A stretch of DNA of 27,662 bases from JAUIBE01 sp035267185 (GTDB lineage Bacteria > Pseudomonadota > Gammaproteobacteria > Xanthomonadales > SZUA-36). A program made the position numbers and the translations under genes. The stretch covers positions 1 through 27,662 of the forward strand of contig DATFLY010000067.1 in the NCBI GenBank assembly GCA_035267185.1. The letters run 5' to 3'. A model generated the notes under the pieces. It was not told the origin of the DNA. It saw nothing but the letters and a program-made list of their open reading frames with translations, and ran no database searches. Of this stretch, positions 7,977 through 14,959 are shown in pieces; position 1 is the first letter of the stretch; the number at the start of each line of letters is the position of its first letter.

Positions 7977-8006
7977 CCATGCGCCGCGTCCAACCGCGGC
8001 GCATGG
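7977..8006 (-). terminator. Rho-independent terminator of the secreted GATase-like gene
   Basis: A perfect 12-bp stem (CCATGCGCCGCG with its complement) around a six-base loop lies about 40 bases beyond the stop codon of the minus-strand gene. Read on the minus strand it is followed by TTTTGAC, a short T run. The plus strand has no T run after it, so it serves the minus-strand gene. Confidence 0.82.
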
Positions 8007-8044
8007 ACGTCATTACCAGTCAGATCCAATATGACTGAATGGCT

Positions 8045-9238
8045 TTAGAGCACCGGTCCCGGGAATCTCACCGGGCAGGGCGCAATTGGTGTTGCCAGCC
8101 TGACGAAATCGTATTCAAGGTCAGTATAGCCCTGGGCTTCATATGCGGGGCTGGGGTCAAATGCCAGCCTTATCAGTCCACAGTGATACACAGTCAACAA
8201 AGCTGTTCCGACCGGGGATTCGGTGACTGTCGCTGGATTGAAATCATTCCCCCACATGCCGCCTTCGGTAATAAATACATCCAATTCAAGGGTGTTTTCG
8301 GGAATGAATTGATTGATGTTTCCAACCGCAATCAGGAATATCTGGTTGCCCTCTGTGTCATAGCTGTAGAAAGTCAACACAACGGCAAAATTGACACCAT
8401 TGTCTACGATCTCCATCTGCGCGCCTTCACCACTACGTCCGGGGCCACCCCACCAGTTGCCGTTGAGTCCGGCGTTGACGAAAAAGGTCTCACCCGCCTC
8501 GTCGTTAAGGTAGGCGATCAGGTTTCCCATAAACCTGTCGTTGTCGTTTGAGATACCGGAGCCTCCGGACAATGTGTCATTGCCGATCATATCGACATCA
8601 GTGAACACCACCACCCGGCCATCGCCGATCAAAGCTTCAAGCACGATCGGATTGCCGTCCTGGTCTTCTGCCAACACCATGAAGCCACCGGTGTCATCGA
8701 AATACCGCTGGCTTCCGGCCATGGCAAGGTTTGTAGCAGTGCCAAATGGCCCATTAAAAATGGGTCGCGAAACGCTGGCAGGCGTTGGGTTCACCGGTGG
8801 GTTGGCGAACGAGCCCGCGATCGTCGGGCCAAAATGGTTGCAAACGGCGTCATAGCCCGGATCATCGCAAGTGATGATCATTGTTCCACCGGCCGATACC
8901 CAGGCTTCCATGCTGTTCAGTTCGAAGTTCGAAAACGCATTGTCGCCTTCGCTGTCAAAGTATCCGATAAAGAAGACATCGAAAGTCGAAAGCGCCACGT
9001 ACGAAATCTCCCCTTCCACATCTGTGATATTAATGGCTTCCGGAACCGTTCCTTCTGGTCCGAAATTGGCGGGTTCCATTAGCTTGGCCCGGGTATTGGT
9101 CATTTCATCACCATCCAGGGTCCAGCCGCCGCTTTCAAAAAAGCGCGAATTCGCGACTGACCCCAGTTCAATGGCAAAAACTTCAAAACTTAATAAGAAG
9201 CCCATGAAGGCTGTTGCAAGCAATCCTTTGTATTGCAT
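8045..9238 (-). CDS. Secreted protein with GATase-like N-terminal domain and a WW-G-P-GRSGEG C-terminal domain
   Basis: The 397-residue protein has a signal peptide (about residues 1-22, cut near EVFA). Residues 80-245 look like a class I glutamine-amidotransferase-like (ThuA/DUF4350-type) fold: a strand FDVFFIGYFD, a helix FELNSMEAWVSAGG, a strand TMIITCDD, and a late strand GRVVVFTDVDMIGND. No Cys-His-Glu triad is evident, so it may bind rather than catalyse. Residues 255-397 form a beta-rich domain with the motif GNWWGGPGRSGEGAQMEI, a repeat-like motif often seen at the end of exported gammaproteobacterial proteins. The start has AGGAG about 8 bases upstream. It is a single-gene unit with its own terminator. 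Function unknown. Confidence 0.75.
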   Translation of the reverse strand: MQYKGLLATAFMGFLLSFEVFAIELGSVANSRFFESGGWTLDGDEMTNTRAKLMEPANFGPEGTVPEAINITDVEGEISYVALSTFDVFFIGYFDSEGDNAFSNFELNSMEAWVSAGGTMIITCDDPGYDAVCNHFGPTIAGSFANPPVNPTPASVSRPIFNGPFGTATNLAMAGSQRYFDDTGGFMVLAEDQDGNPIVLEALIGDGRVVVFTDVDMIGNDTLSGGSGISNDNDRFMGNLIAYLNDEAGETFFVNAGLNGNWWGGPGRSGEGAQMEIVDNGVNFAVVLTFYSYDTEGNQIFLIAVGNINQFIPENTLELDVFITEGGMWGNDFNPATVTESPVGTALLTVYHCGLIRLAFDPSPAYEAQGYTDLEYDFVRLATPIAPCPVRFPGPVL

Positions 9239-9317
9239 TTTTTCGCTCCTGGCTTAAAACCGTTGGATTAAATAATTCGAAGCACAGGCGATTCCATCAG
9301 CCTGGCTCGACACCTAA

Positions 9318-9323
9318 ATTATA
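9318..9323 (-). promoter_or_regulatory. Possible -10 box upstream of the secreted GATase-like gene
   Basis: TATAAT on the minus strand about 80 bases before the start at 9238. No convincing -35 box is found at 15-19 bases, so this is weak support. The 237-base region 9239-9475 between the two divergent genes shows nothing else clear apart from the ribosome site at 9464. Confidence 0.28.
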
Positions 9324-9463
9324 GGACTAACGCCCAAACTTACATGATTTGAGAACCTTGAGCGGGCAAAGCCTGAATTCGTATGAATCTAAATTACTTC
9401 CAGGTGCTCCAAAAGTTTGTGTCCCCTTAAACTCAGTCGGCATAATCAGTGAATCAACCCTGA

Positions 9464-9468
9464 AGGAG
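9464..9468 (+). promoter_or_regulatory. Ribosome binding site of the GFA-type gene
   Basis: AGGAG seven bases before the ATG at 9476. It fixes the start of the first gene in the three-gene plus-strand set. Confidence 0.85.
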
Positions 9469-9475
9469 AATCAAC

Positions 9476-9889
9476 ATGCCAGAACAATACAAGGGCGGAT
9501 GCCATTGTGGCGGCGTTCGATATACCTGCGCGGAATCACCCGACTACACCTTTTATTGTCATTGTCGCGATTGTCAGCGCACCACCGGAAGCCCAATGTC
9601 GATGGAGTTGATGGTGAAGGATGCGACTTTCAAAGCAGAAGGGACCCTGACTTCGTATGTTGTAACTGGTGATTCCGGAAAACCGGTGACGCGACATCAT
9701 TGCCCGGAATGTGGTTCCGGCGTCTATCTCGAGTGCGCTTCAGACCCTGGGTTCGTGTTCATCAAAGTGGGCAGTCTTGACGATGCATCCTGGGTATCCC
9801 CCCAGATGCATATATTCACAGCCAGCAAACAACCCTGGCTTGAGATCAGTGACGGCCTGCCTCAGTTCGAAGGCATGCCGGAAGAATGA
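9476..9889 (+). CDS. GFA (CENP-V) family zinc-binding protein
   Basis: The 137-residue protein has the full cysteine pattern of the GFA/Mss4-like fold: CHC in GGCHCGGVRY (Cys9, Cys11), YCHCRDC (Cys28, Cys30, Cys33), and the CPEC knuckle in HHCPECGSG. These bind one or two zinc ions. The family was named for glutathione-dependent formaldehyde-activating enzyme, but most members have no proven reaction, and the original enzymatic claim is disputed. The length matches the family. Its stop codon overlaps the next start (ATGA at 9886-9889), so it is translationally coupled to the thioesterase-like gene. Confidence 0.9.
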   Translation: MPEQYKGGCHCGGVRYTCAESPDYTFYCHCRDCQRTTGSPMSMELMVKDATFKAEGTLTSYVVTGDSGKPVTRHHCPECGSGVYLECASDPGFVFIKVGSLDDASWVSPQMHIFTASKQPWLEISDGLPQFEGMPEE

Positions 9890-10350
9890 GCCAGCCAAGC
9901 AGCTTCGAGCCGAGAGACCCACACTACAAGGCCAGGGTGACTGAGAGTTTTGGTCGGCAACCAGCCATGAGCACATTGGGCGCATCGCTTGTGTCGGTTG
10001 AGCCGGGCATGGTGGAAATTGAACTCGCCTACAGTCCGGAGATCACCCAGCAACATGGTTTCGTACATGCAGGAATTGTATCGGCGGTCATTGACAGCGC
10101 CTGTGGCTATGCAGCGCTCAGCCTGATGCCGGAAAATACGGGGGTCCTTTCGATTGAATTCAAGGTCAATCTGATGGCGCCGGCACAAGGTGATCGGTTC
10201 AGGGCGATTGGCAGAGTCAGGAAAGCTGGCAGGACGATTTATTTCGCAGAGGGTGAATTGATTGCCTGCCACAAAGGCAGTGAAAAAGTAGTCGCCACAC
10301 TGGTATCCACGCTGATGTGTGTGACCAACAGACCCGGGGTTTCAGACTAG
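9886..10350 (+). CDS. PaaI-type hotdog-fold thioesterase
   Basis: The 154-residue protein has the hotdog signature QQHGFVHAGIVSAVIDSACG (residues 55-74), where the central helix HAG...D70 carries the catalytic and binding residues of PaaI-like acyl-CoA thioesterases. It is followed by IEFKVNLMAPA and a strand set AIGRVRKAGRTIYFAEGEL. It probably hydrolyses a small or aromatic acyl-CoA in the cytoplasm, but the substrate is not readable. The start ATG overlaps the stop of the GFA gene. The gene ends 30 bases before the cupin start. Confidence 0.9.
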   Translation: MSQPSSFEPRDPHYKARVTESFGRQPAMSTLGASLVSVEPGMVEIELAYSPEITQQHGFVHAGIVSAVIDSACGYAALSLMPENTGVLSIEFKVNLMAPAQGDRFRAIGRVRKAGRTIYFAEGELIACHKGSEKVVATLVSTLMCVTNRPGVSD

Positions 10351-10380
10351 CGAACCACGGCAGATGATTTGGTATCCGAT

Positions 10381-10698
10381 ATGAAAAGACTGACCATCTC
10401 TAACGCCCTAAACCGGCTTGAGGGAGAGGCTGCTCCCTTCAGGGAATTGTTTACGCATGGCTCCCTGTCGGTCGAAATTTATAAACCAGTTGGTGTCGAC
10501 AAACAGCAACCGCATGATCGCGATGAACTATATGTTGTTGCGGCTGGTAGCGGATACTTCGTTAATGGGGATACGCGTGAGCCATTCGAGGCGGGCGAGG
10601 TTTTGTTTGTGCCTGCAGGGGTGGAACATCGTTTTGAAGACTTCACCGATGATTTTTCAACCTGGGTGATTTTCTATGGGCCGTTGGGTGGTGAATGA
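10381..10698 (+). CDS. Small single-domain cupin protein
   Basis: The protein is 105 residues from the ATG at 10381. An in-frame TTG four codons upstream (10369) is an alternative, and neither has a strong ribosome site. The core is one cupin barrel: PHDRDELYVVAAGSG (His45 and Glu49) and FVPAGVEHRFEDF (His83). The first motif has Asp where the second His of the classic HxH usually stands, so the metal site would be built from His, Glu and His. Function is unknown. It lies behind the GFA and thioesterase genes and is probably in their operon. It converges on the sigma-factor operon. Confidence 0.85.
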   Translation: MKRLTISNALNRLEGEAAPFRELFTHGSLSVEIYKPVGVDKQQPHDRDELYVVAAGSGYFVNGDTREPFEAGEVLFVPAGVEHRFEDFTDDFSTWVIFYGPLGGE

Positions 10699-10735
10699 GA
10701 CACTCAAAGGCCTCAAGTCAAAAAGCACGGGCCAT

Positions 10736-11032
10736 TCATCCCGAAGCTGAAGTCTCGTCCTGGAACACCCAGAACAGGAAGGCAATTCCGCCCACCGCTG
10801 CGACCAGGATTGGCAGGAGATTCACTTCAGTCATGGCCTGCGCCAGTGGCCTGGCCAGCATCATTGCTCCGGTGGCACCGAATAACGCGCCGGTAATACC
10901 GGTGGCTGTCAGTATCAGTCGACGCAATCGCTGTTGACGTTTTACGCCGTCCATCACCTCGGTGACGAACGCACTGTCTTCAGGCGCCTGGTGATATTCC
11001 AGCAGATCATCAAGCATGACGTTCTTGCCCAT
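10736..11032 (-). CDS. Small two-helix membrane protein downstream of the ECF sigma factor
   Basis: From MGKNVMLDDLLEYHQAPEDS at 11032 the protein has 98 residues. An ATG at 11017 (MLDDLLEYHQ) is an equally fair start. Both overlap the end of the sigma gene, which suggests translational coupling. A soluble acidic N-terminus of about 45 residues precedes two membrane segments (LILTATGITGALFGATGAMML and LLPILVAAVGGIAFLFWVF). Position directly behind an ECF sigma gene is where an anti-sigma factor usually sits, and the cytoplasmic N-terminus followed by a membrane anchor would fit. No zinc-binding HxxxCxxC motif is present and I recognise no anti-sigma family, so this role is inference. Confidence 0.7.
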   Translation of the reverse strand: MGKNVMLDDLLEYHQAPEDSAFVTEVMDGVKRQQRLRRLILTATGITGALFGATGAMMLARPLAQAMTEVNLLPILVAAVGGIAFLFWVFQDETSASG

Positions 11033-11588
11033 TGGATTTCTTGTCCTGTGTCTCGGTCTGAAGGGAATGATCATTTTCGTCCAACCATTTGTTAAGTTTC
11101 AACTTGGCCCTGTGAATCTGGGCTTTAACTGACCCCAGTGGCTTGTCCACCACCCGGGATATTTCTGCATGGCTCATGCCGGCGCCATAGGCCAGCGTGA
11201 GCACTGCACGATCTGTTTCTTTGAGCAGGCTCATCAGGTGCCTGGCCATGATTTCTTCATCCGCGGTATTAGTTTTGACTGCATCACCTTCAGGTACTTC
11301 AGCCATCACCTGGATTCTCTTGTTCTTGCGGATGTAATCCAGGAATTTGAAATAAGCGATTTTGTGCAGCCAGGTGCTCAGCTTGGCTGTGTTTTGCCAG
11401 GTGGAAATCTTCTGGTAGGCAGCCAGGAATGTGTCCTGCGCCAGGTCATCGGCGCCGGAATCGTCATTCACCATCAGGCGCCGCAGGTAATTGCGAATCG
11501 GCGTCTGATGGCGTTCGACGAGCAGTGTGAATGCCGCCTGGTCGCCGGATATGGCCACGCGTGTGGCCAGTTCCCGGTCGGAGAGCAT
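11010..11588 (-). CDS. ECF (RpoE-like) RNA polymerase sigma factor
   Basis: The 192-residue protein has sigma region 2 at about residues 18-85 (FTLLVERHQTPIRNYLRRL, then GADDLAQDTFLAAYQKI and LSTWLHKIAYFKFLDYIRK). Region 4 lies at about 125-175 (LLKETDRAVLTLAYGAGMSH, AEISRVVDKPLGSVKAQIHR, AKLKLNKWL), the helix-turn-helix that reads the -35 box. There is no region 1 or 3, as in ECF factors. The start at 11588 has AAGGA about 11 bases upstream. It lies 7 bases behind the DUF6249 gene and overlaps the small membrane protein gene, forming a three-gene operon that probably senses an envelope or stress signal. Confidence 0.93.
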   Translation of the reverse strand: MLSDRELATRVAISGDQAAFTLLVERHQTPIRNYLRRLMVNDDSGADDLAQDTFLAAYQKISTWQNTAKLSTWLHKIAYFKFLDYIRKNKRIQVMAEVPEGDAVKTNTADEEIMARHLMSLLKETDRAVLTLAYGAGMSHAEISRVVDKPLGSVKAQIHRAKLKLNKWLDENDHSLQTETQDKKSNGQERHA

Positions 11589-11595
11589 ATTCGAA

Positions 11596-11952
11596 TCAGT
11601 CCTTGTTCAGCTTCCAGACCAAAAGGAAGCCGGCGCCCATCATCAACGGAAACACAGACCCGGCCCGAATACCATTTACGACATCCATATCGCTGAAAAA
11701 CAAGCTGCACATAAAGCCGGCAACACCAATGAATAACAGCACTATGCCGCGCCGCATGTCGCGAATCTTGGGGTTGATGGCTGCGCCCAGCTTGGACAAC
11801 ATATCCGGTGCCAACTCGCTTCCGGTGTCCATAGCCCTCTGCACCGTTTCCATTATTGCGTTGCGATTCTTGTGATTGAAAAGAAAGAACGCATAGACGC
11901 AAACTCCGGTGACAACGAACATCACAATCGGTATCCAAATTTCATTGTCCAT
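11596..11952 (-). CDS. DUF6249 family membrane protein
   Basis: The 118-residue protein has an N-terminal membrane segment (IWIPIVMFVVTGVCVYAFFL), a soluble middle (MDTGSELAPDMLSKLGAAIN), then KIRDMRRGIVLLFIGVAGFM and a third segment at the end (SVFPLMMGAGFLLVWKLNK). This layout, with the P-K-x-x-D-x-R-R-G-I motif before the second membrane helix, fits DUF6249, which is commonly encoded beside an ECF sigma factor. The function is not known, and a part in controlling the sigma factor is a reasonable guess from its position. It is the first gene of the operon and is divergent from the cytochrome c gene. Confidence 0.78.
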   Translation of the reverse strand: MDNEIWIPIVMFVVTGVCVYAFFLFNHKNRNAIMETVQRAMDTGSELAPDMLSKLGAAINPKIRDMRRGIVLLFIGVAGFMCSLFFSDMDVVNGIRAGSVFPLMMGAGFLLVWKLNKD

Positions 11953-12034
11953 GTCAAAACTCCATAATCGTTGTTTGTGAGGATATGCCTATTAGAAGCG
12001 CAAGGGCCAGTTTTGGATGCACAAGTAGAAATTA

Positions 12035-12880
12035 ATGCATAAAGTTAATGATGTGAAAATATTGATTCTGACAATTGTTTTAGCTGGGTTGGTATTCGTT
12101 GCTGTTGTATATGGCGCGTCTGAATGGAAGCTCAGGCAGATATATGATGTTCCACTGATACCTGTTTCTAATGCAGTGAACCCCGATCAGAAAAACGGGG
12201 AGCGCATGGCAAAAATCGTAGGTTGCTGGGCCGGTTGCCATGGCGTTCGCGGGGAAGGCGGTGTTGAGGAAATAGAGGGCATTCGCCGGATTACAGCTCC
12301 ACCGCTTGGTTCAGTCATTCCCGAATACTCTGATCCGGAGCTGAATCGACTGATTTTGCGAGGTATAAAACGCGATGGACGAAGCGCGGTTGGCATGAAT
12401 TCCTATAATTTCTGGCATCTTGGCGACCAGGAACTCTCCGACATCATTTTCTTTCTGAGGGCTCAACCTGATGCAGAACCAGTTGAGCGCCATTACGAAA
12501 TTTCGCTATCGAGTCGCATCAATTTACTTCGGGGTAACTGGAAACTGTCAGCGGACCAGGTTGACCCGTCTGTTCCGCGCCTGGGAAATATGCCGAGAGA
12601 TGATGCCAGGTCGCGTGGTCAGTTTCTTGCATCACTTGTGTGTGCTGAATGTCACGGAGTTGATTTTCTCGGAAATGCGCTGGAGGGTGGTCCACCGCTG
12701 GGCATTCTCGCAGCATATAATCCTGCGCAATTCGAGCGGTTGATGAAGCAAGGGCTTTCATCTTCAGGAATTCGGGTTGAAGCGATGTCATGGGTGTCTG
12801 AGGTAGAGTTTACTGAGCAGGATATTGCAGATATTTACGAATTTCTGACAAATGAGGTTGTCGACTCGGAAAGACATTAG
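12035..12880 (+). CDS. Membrane-anchored diheme cytochrome c with an unusual CX3CH first site
   Basis: The 281-residue protein starts with an uncleaved-looking membrane anchor (residues 8-27) and then has two cytochrome c domains. The first haem site reads C64-W-A-G-C68-H69, a CX3CH motif with one extra residue. The second is normal, C203-A-E-C-H207. Probable distal Met ligands are Met121 (VGMNSYNFWHLG) and Met251 (EAMSWVSEVEF), each in the usual place before the last helix (LGDQELSDIIFFLR and FTEQDIADIYEFL). It would carry electrons in the periplasm. No partner oxidase or dehydrogenase is encoded nearby. The ATG at 12035 has no clear ribosome site. The gene is divergent from the sigma operon. 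Confidence 0.87.
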   Translation: MHKVNDVKILILTIVLAGLVFVAVVYGASEWKLRQIYDVPLIPVSNAVNPDQKNGERMAKIVGCWAGCHGVRGEGGVEEIEGIRRITAPPLGSVIPEYSDPELNRLILRGIKRDGRSAVGMNSYNFWHLGDQELSDIIFFLRAQPDAEPVERHYEISLSSRINLLRGNWKLSADQVDPSVPRLGNMPRDDARSRGQFLASLVCAECHGVDFLGNALEGGPPLGILAAYNPAQFERLMKQGLSSSGIRVEAMSWVSEVEFTEQDIADIYEFLTNEVVDSERH

Positions 12881-12962
12881 AAATTCGCGAAAATGTGCGG
12901 ATTGCAAAAATTAGCGAGGAGACGCTGACCTCGTGCGATCAGAGTTGGGAACTGGAGTCTTG

Positions 12963-13478
12963 ATGAAAACCAAGTGTTCAATCGTGTTGCTTATGGCATT
13001 TTGCTGTGTGGCAGTCTATGCGCAGGAATCGGATACCCTTGCCGGAGCGGAAGGTGTAGCCCTTGAATACCTGACTGCTTTCTATCATGGCGACCTTCAA
13101 ACCGCTGCAGAGCTGACCCATCCGGAACTGCTGGCAAAAACCAAGCGCGAGTTTCTGCAAAGGGCCCAGGCTGGTTTGCTGGAGGGCACACCATTTTCAG
13201 AATTTGTTTCCAGCATGGATTTCGATAAGCTGATGCAAATCCCTTCCTCCAGGTTATATGTCAATATCCAGGAGCTAAGCCGCGCTGCAGCGCCACCGCA
13301 GGCCATTGAAGCCATGCAAATGGCACAGATCATCGTGATATCCAGTGAAGCGGTTTCAGAGACTCTGGTTAAGGTCAATCTGAACGTGGTGGTTCCCACC
13401 GCGAAAGGTGGGCGGGAACAGATCTCGCCGGTATACCTGAAAAAATTTCATGACGACTATCGGGTCACTGAGCCCTGA
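12963..13478 (+). CDS. Small secreted protein of unknown function
   Basis: The ATG at 12963 gives 171 residues beginning with a signal peptide (MKTKCSIVLLMAFCCVAVYA, cut before QESD). GGAG at 12954-12957, five bases upstream, supports this start over a GTG at 12933. The mature part opens with a helical pattern, GVALEYLTAFYHGDLQTAAE followed by LTHPELLAKTKREF, reminiscent of periplasmic proteins with an NTF2-like or DUF4864-like cone fold, and ends with a beta part (ETLVKVNLNVVVPT, SPVYLKKFHDDYRVTEP). The family call is only suggestive. It is followed after 16 bases by the MAPEG gene and is probably co-transcribed with it. Confidence 0.72.
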   Translation: MKTKCSIVLLMAFCCVAVYAQESDTLAGAEGVALEYLTAFYHGDLQTAAELTHPELLAKTKREFLQRAQAGLLEGTPFSEFVSSMDFDKLMQIPSSRLYVNIQELSRAAAPPQAIEAMQMAQIIVISSEAVSETLVKVNLNVVVPTAKGGREQISPVYLKKFHDDYRVTEP

Positions 13479-13494
13479 TTAACCGGAGCAGGAC

Positions 13495-13881
13495 ATGCCA
13501 CATGTAACCATTCTCTACGCAGGCCTTCTGGGCATCATTTCGTTGGTGCTTTCATTCCTGGTTGGCAATATCAGGGGAAAAGCTGGTGTTTCGATCGGAG
13601 ACGGCGGTAACAAGGACCTGCTGCTGGCGATGCGTCGCCAGGCCAACTTTGTTGAGTACGTGCCTCTGGCCCTGATCCTGATTGGGTTTCTGGAAATGAA
13701 TGGTGTCAGTGGCACCGTCATCCACACCATGGGAGCGGTGCTGGTTATATCCCGTATCGCCCATGCTCAGGGCCTGAGGGCCGACAACATGCAGGGAATT
13801 GGACGCCTGATCGGTGCGGCCGGAACCGCACTTTTGACGCTCGTTGCATCTGTATGGTGCATCGTTGCCTATTTCGTTTAA
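13495..13881 (+). CDS. MAPEG family membrane protein
   Basis: The 128-residue protein has four membrane helices and the family signature RRQANFVEYVPL at residues 47-58, whose Arg, Asn and Glu line the glutathione site in characterised MAPEG enzymes, and later HTMGAVLVISRIAHAQGL. Bacterial members are of the YecN/inner-membrane type. Some have glutathione transferase or peroxidase activity, but the role is generally unknown. The length fits the family. AGGAC about 7 bases upstream of the ATG supports the start. It lies between a small secreted protein gene and a SnoaL-like gene in one plus-strand run. Confidence 0.88.
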   Translation: MPHVTILYAGLLGIISLVLSFLVGNIRGKAGVSIGDGGNKDLLLAMRRQANFVEYVPLALILIGFLEMNGVSGTVIHTMGAVLVISRIAHAQGLRADNMQGIGRLIGAAGTALLTLVASVWCIVAYFV

Positions 13882-13892
13882 CGAGTGCGTCG

Positions 13893-14276
13893 ATGACTCA
13901 GGACCTGAAAGCCAACAAGCAAAATGCAATCGATTTTTACCGCACTGCTTATCTGGGCAACCCTCAAAAAGCGGTCGATCTTTATGTTGGCGATGAATAC
14001 ATCCAGCACAATCCTCTGGTGGAAGATGGGCCGCAGCCATTTATCGACTACTTCAACCGGATGGCGATTGAGTATCCCGGCAAGAAGATCGAGTTCGTTC
14101 GTGCAGTGGCAGAAAATGACCTGGTCGCATTACATACGCACCAGATCTGGCCGGGTGGAGATGAATACGTCACGATGGATTTCTTCAGGTTTGATGAAAA
14201 CGGAAAGATCGTTGAACACTGGGATGCCATACAGGGAATACCGGAAGATTCTGCCAACGGGAATACGATGTATTGA
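13893..14276 (+). CDS. SnoaL-like / NTF2-fold protein
   Basis: The protein is 127 residues from the ATG at 13893, which lies 12 bases behind the MAPEG stop. The sequence fits the SnoaL-like polyketide-cyclase family: a first helix AIDFYRTAYLGNPQKAVDLY, the conserved IQHNPLVEDGPQPFIDYF, then LVALHTHQIWPGGDEYVTMDFFRFDENGKIVEHWDAIQ, where the His and Asp line the pocket. Many such proteins are small stand-alone enzymes or ligand binders of unknown substrate. A start inside the MAPEG gene (13854) is possible but would add an unrelated N-terminus. The gene converges on the hut operon with only four bases between stops. Confidence 0.85.
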   Translation: MTQDLKANKQNAIDFYRTAYLGNPQKAVDLYVGDEYIQHNPLVEDGPQPFIDYFNRMAIEYPGKKIEFVRAVAENDLVALHTHQIWPGGDEYVTMDFFRFDENGKIVEHWDAIQGIPEDSANGNTMY

Positions 14277-14280
14277 TTGC

Positions 14281-14955
14281 CTAAAGGGCACCGATTGCGG
14301 AACGGACGAATTCCTCAACCAGTTTCCTTGATTTGAAACCGTCGATATTTTCCACACCCGTATGAACATCAACTGCAAAGGGTCTTACTTGATCGATTGC
14401 CTGGCTGACATTGTCAGGCGTCAGGCCGCCGGCCAGTATGACGGGAACCTCAGTTAACCGGACAAGTTTGCGACTGACCGCCCAGTCATGGGTTTTGCCA
14501 GTGGCGCCGGTGCGACCGGTTTCCGGGTCATATGTATCGGTGATAAATGCATCAACGATCGGTTCGAATTTTTTGACTTCGCTGAGCAGCGCATTCTCAA
14601 AGTCCGGCCTCACAATCAGGCTCTTGATAATCCCCAGGTCCGGATCGATCGCTTTGAGATGTTCAATCTGGCTCAGTTCGACCGGGCCATGCAATTGCAC
14701 CCAGCGGGCACCGAGCTGGTTACACAGTGCTGCAATTTCCGCGGCATTGTCCAGGTAGGTGATACAGACTGATGTGACCCGGCTCGAGGTCCTTTCGACG
14801 ATTTTTGCTGCCTCTTCGACACCCAGGTCTTCGCGACCATCTTTCAGACCAAGCGGAAAACCCAGCATATCGGCGCCCGACTCAATGATCCGCTCAGCAT
14901 CTGCCTGGTCAATGACTCCGGCAATCTGTATACGACCAGGCAGTGCTATCCGCAT
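14281..14955 (-). CDS. TrpF-like (phosphoribosylanthranilate isomerase family) barrel protein lacking the catalytic Cys, in the hut operon
   Basis: The 224-residue protein is a (beta/alpha)8 barrel of the TrpF family: ESGADMLGF (residues 25-33), WVQLHG (85-90), VDAFITDTYD with Asp140 (134-143), TGATGKTHDW (149-158), ILAGGLTPDNV (173-183) and VDVHTGVE (195-202). True isomerases use a Cys in the first strand (KICGI) as general base. Here the strand reads RIQIAGVID, with Ala12 in that place. The catalytic Asp and the phosphate-binding loops are kept. It is the last gene of hutU-hutH-hutI, starting four bases behind hutI, so a task in or near histidine breakdown, or binding of a phosphosugar-like ligand, is plausible. 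Standard Trp synthesis is unlikely without the Cys. The start at 14955 is chosen because the frame upstream overlaps hutI. Confidence 0.85.
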   Translation of the reverse strand: MRIALPGRIQIAGVIDQADAERIIESGADMLGFPLGLKDGREDLGVEEAAKIVERTSSRVTSVCITYLDNAAEIAALCNQLGARWVQLHGPVELSQIEHLKAIDPDLGIIKSLIVRPDFENALLSEVKKFEPIVDAFITDTYDPETGRTGATGKTHDWAVSRKLVRLTEVPVILAGGLTPDNVSQAIDQVRPFAVDVHTGVENIDGFKSRKLVEEFVRSAIGAL

Positions 14956-14959
14956 GTCT

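Noticed and set aside
8039..8551. 170-codon plus-strand open frame opposite the secreted GATase-like gene
   Set aside because: It lies opposite a gene with signal peptide, terminator and domain structure. Its product has no recognisable features.
9239..9475. Possible small gene in the intergenic region before the GFA-type gene
   Set aside because: A plus-strand frame from 9349 reaches into the GFA gene in another phase. The intergenic part has no ribosome site or coding character.
11169..11696. 175-codon plus-strand open frame opposite the sigma factor
   Set aside because: It overlaps a clear ECF sigma gene and the start of its neighbour, and shows no ribosome site or domain.
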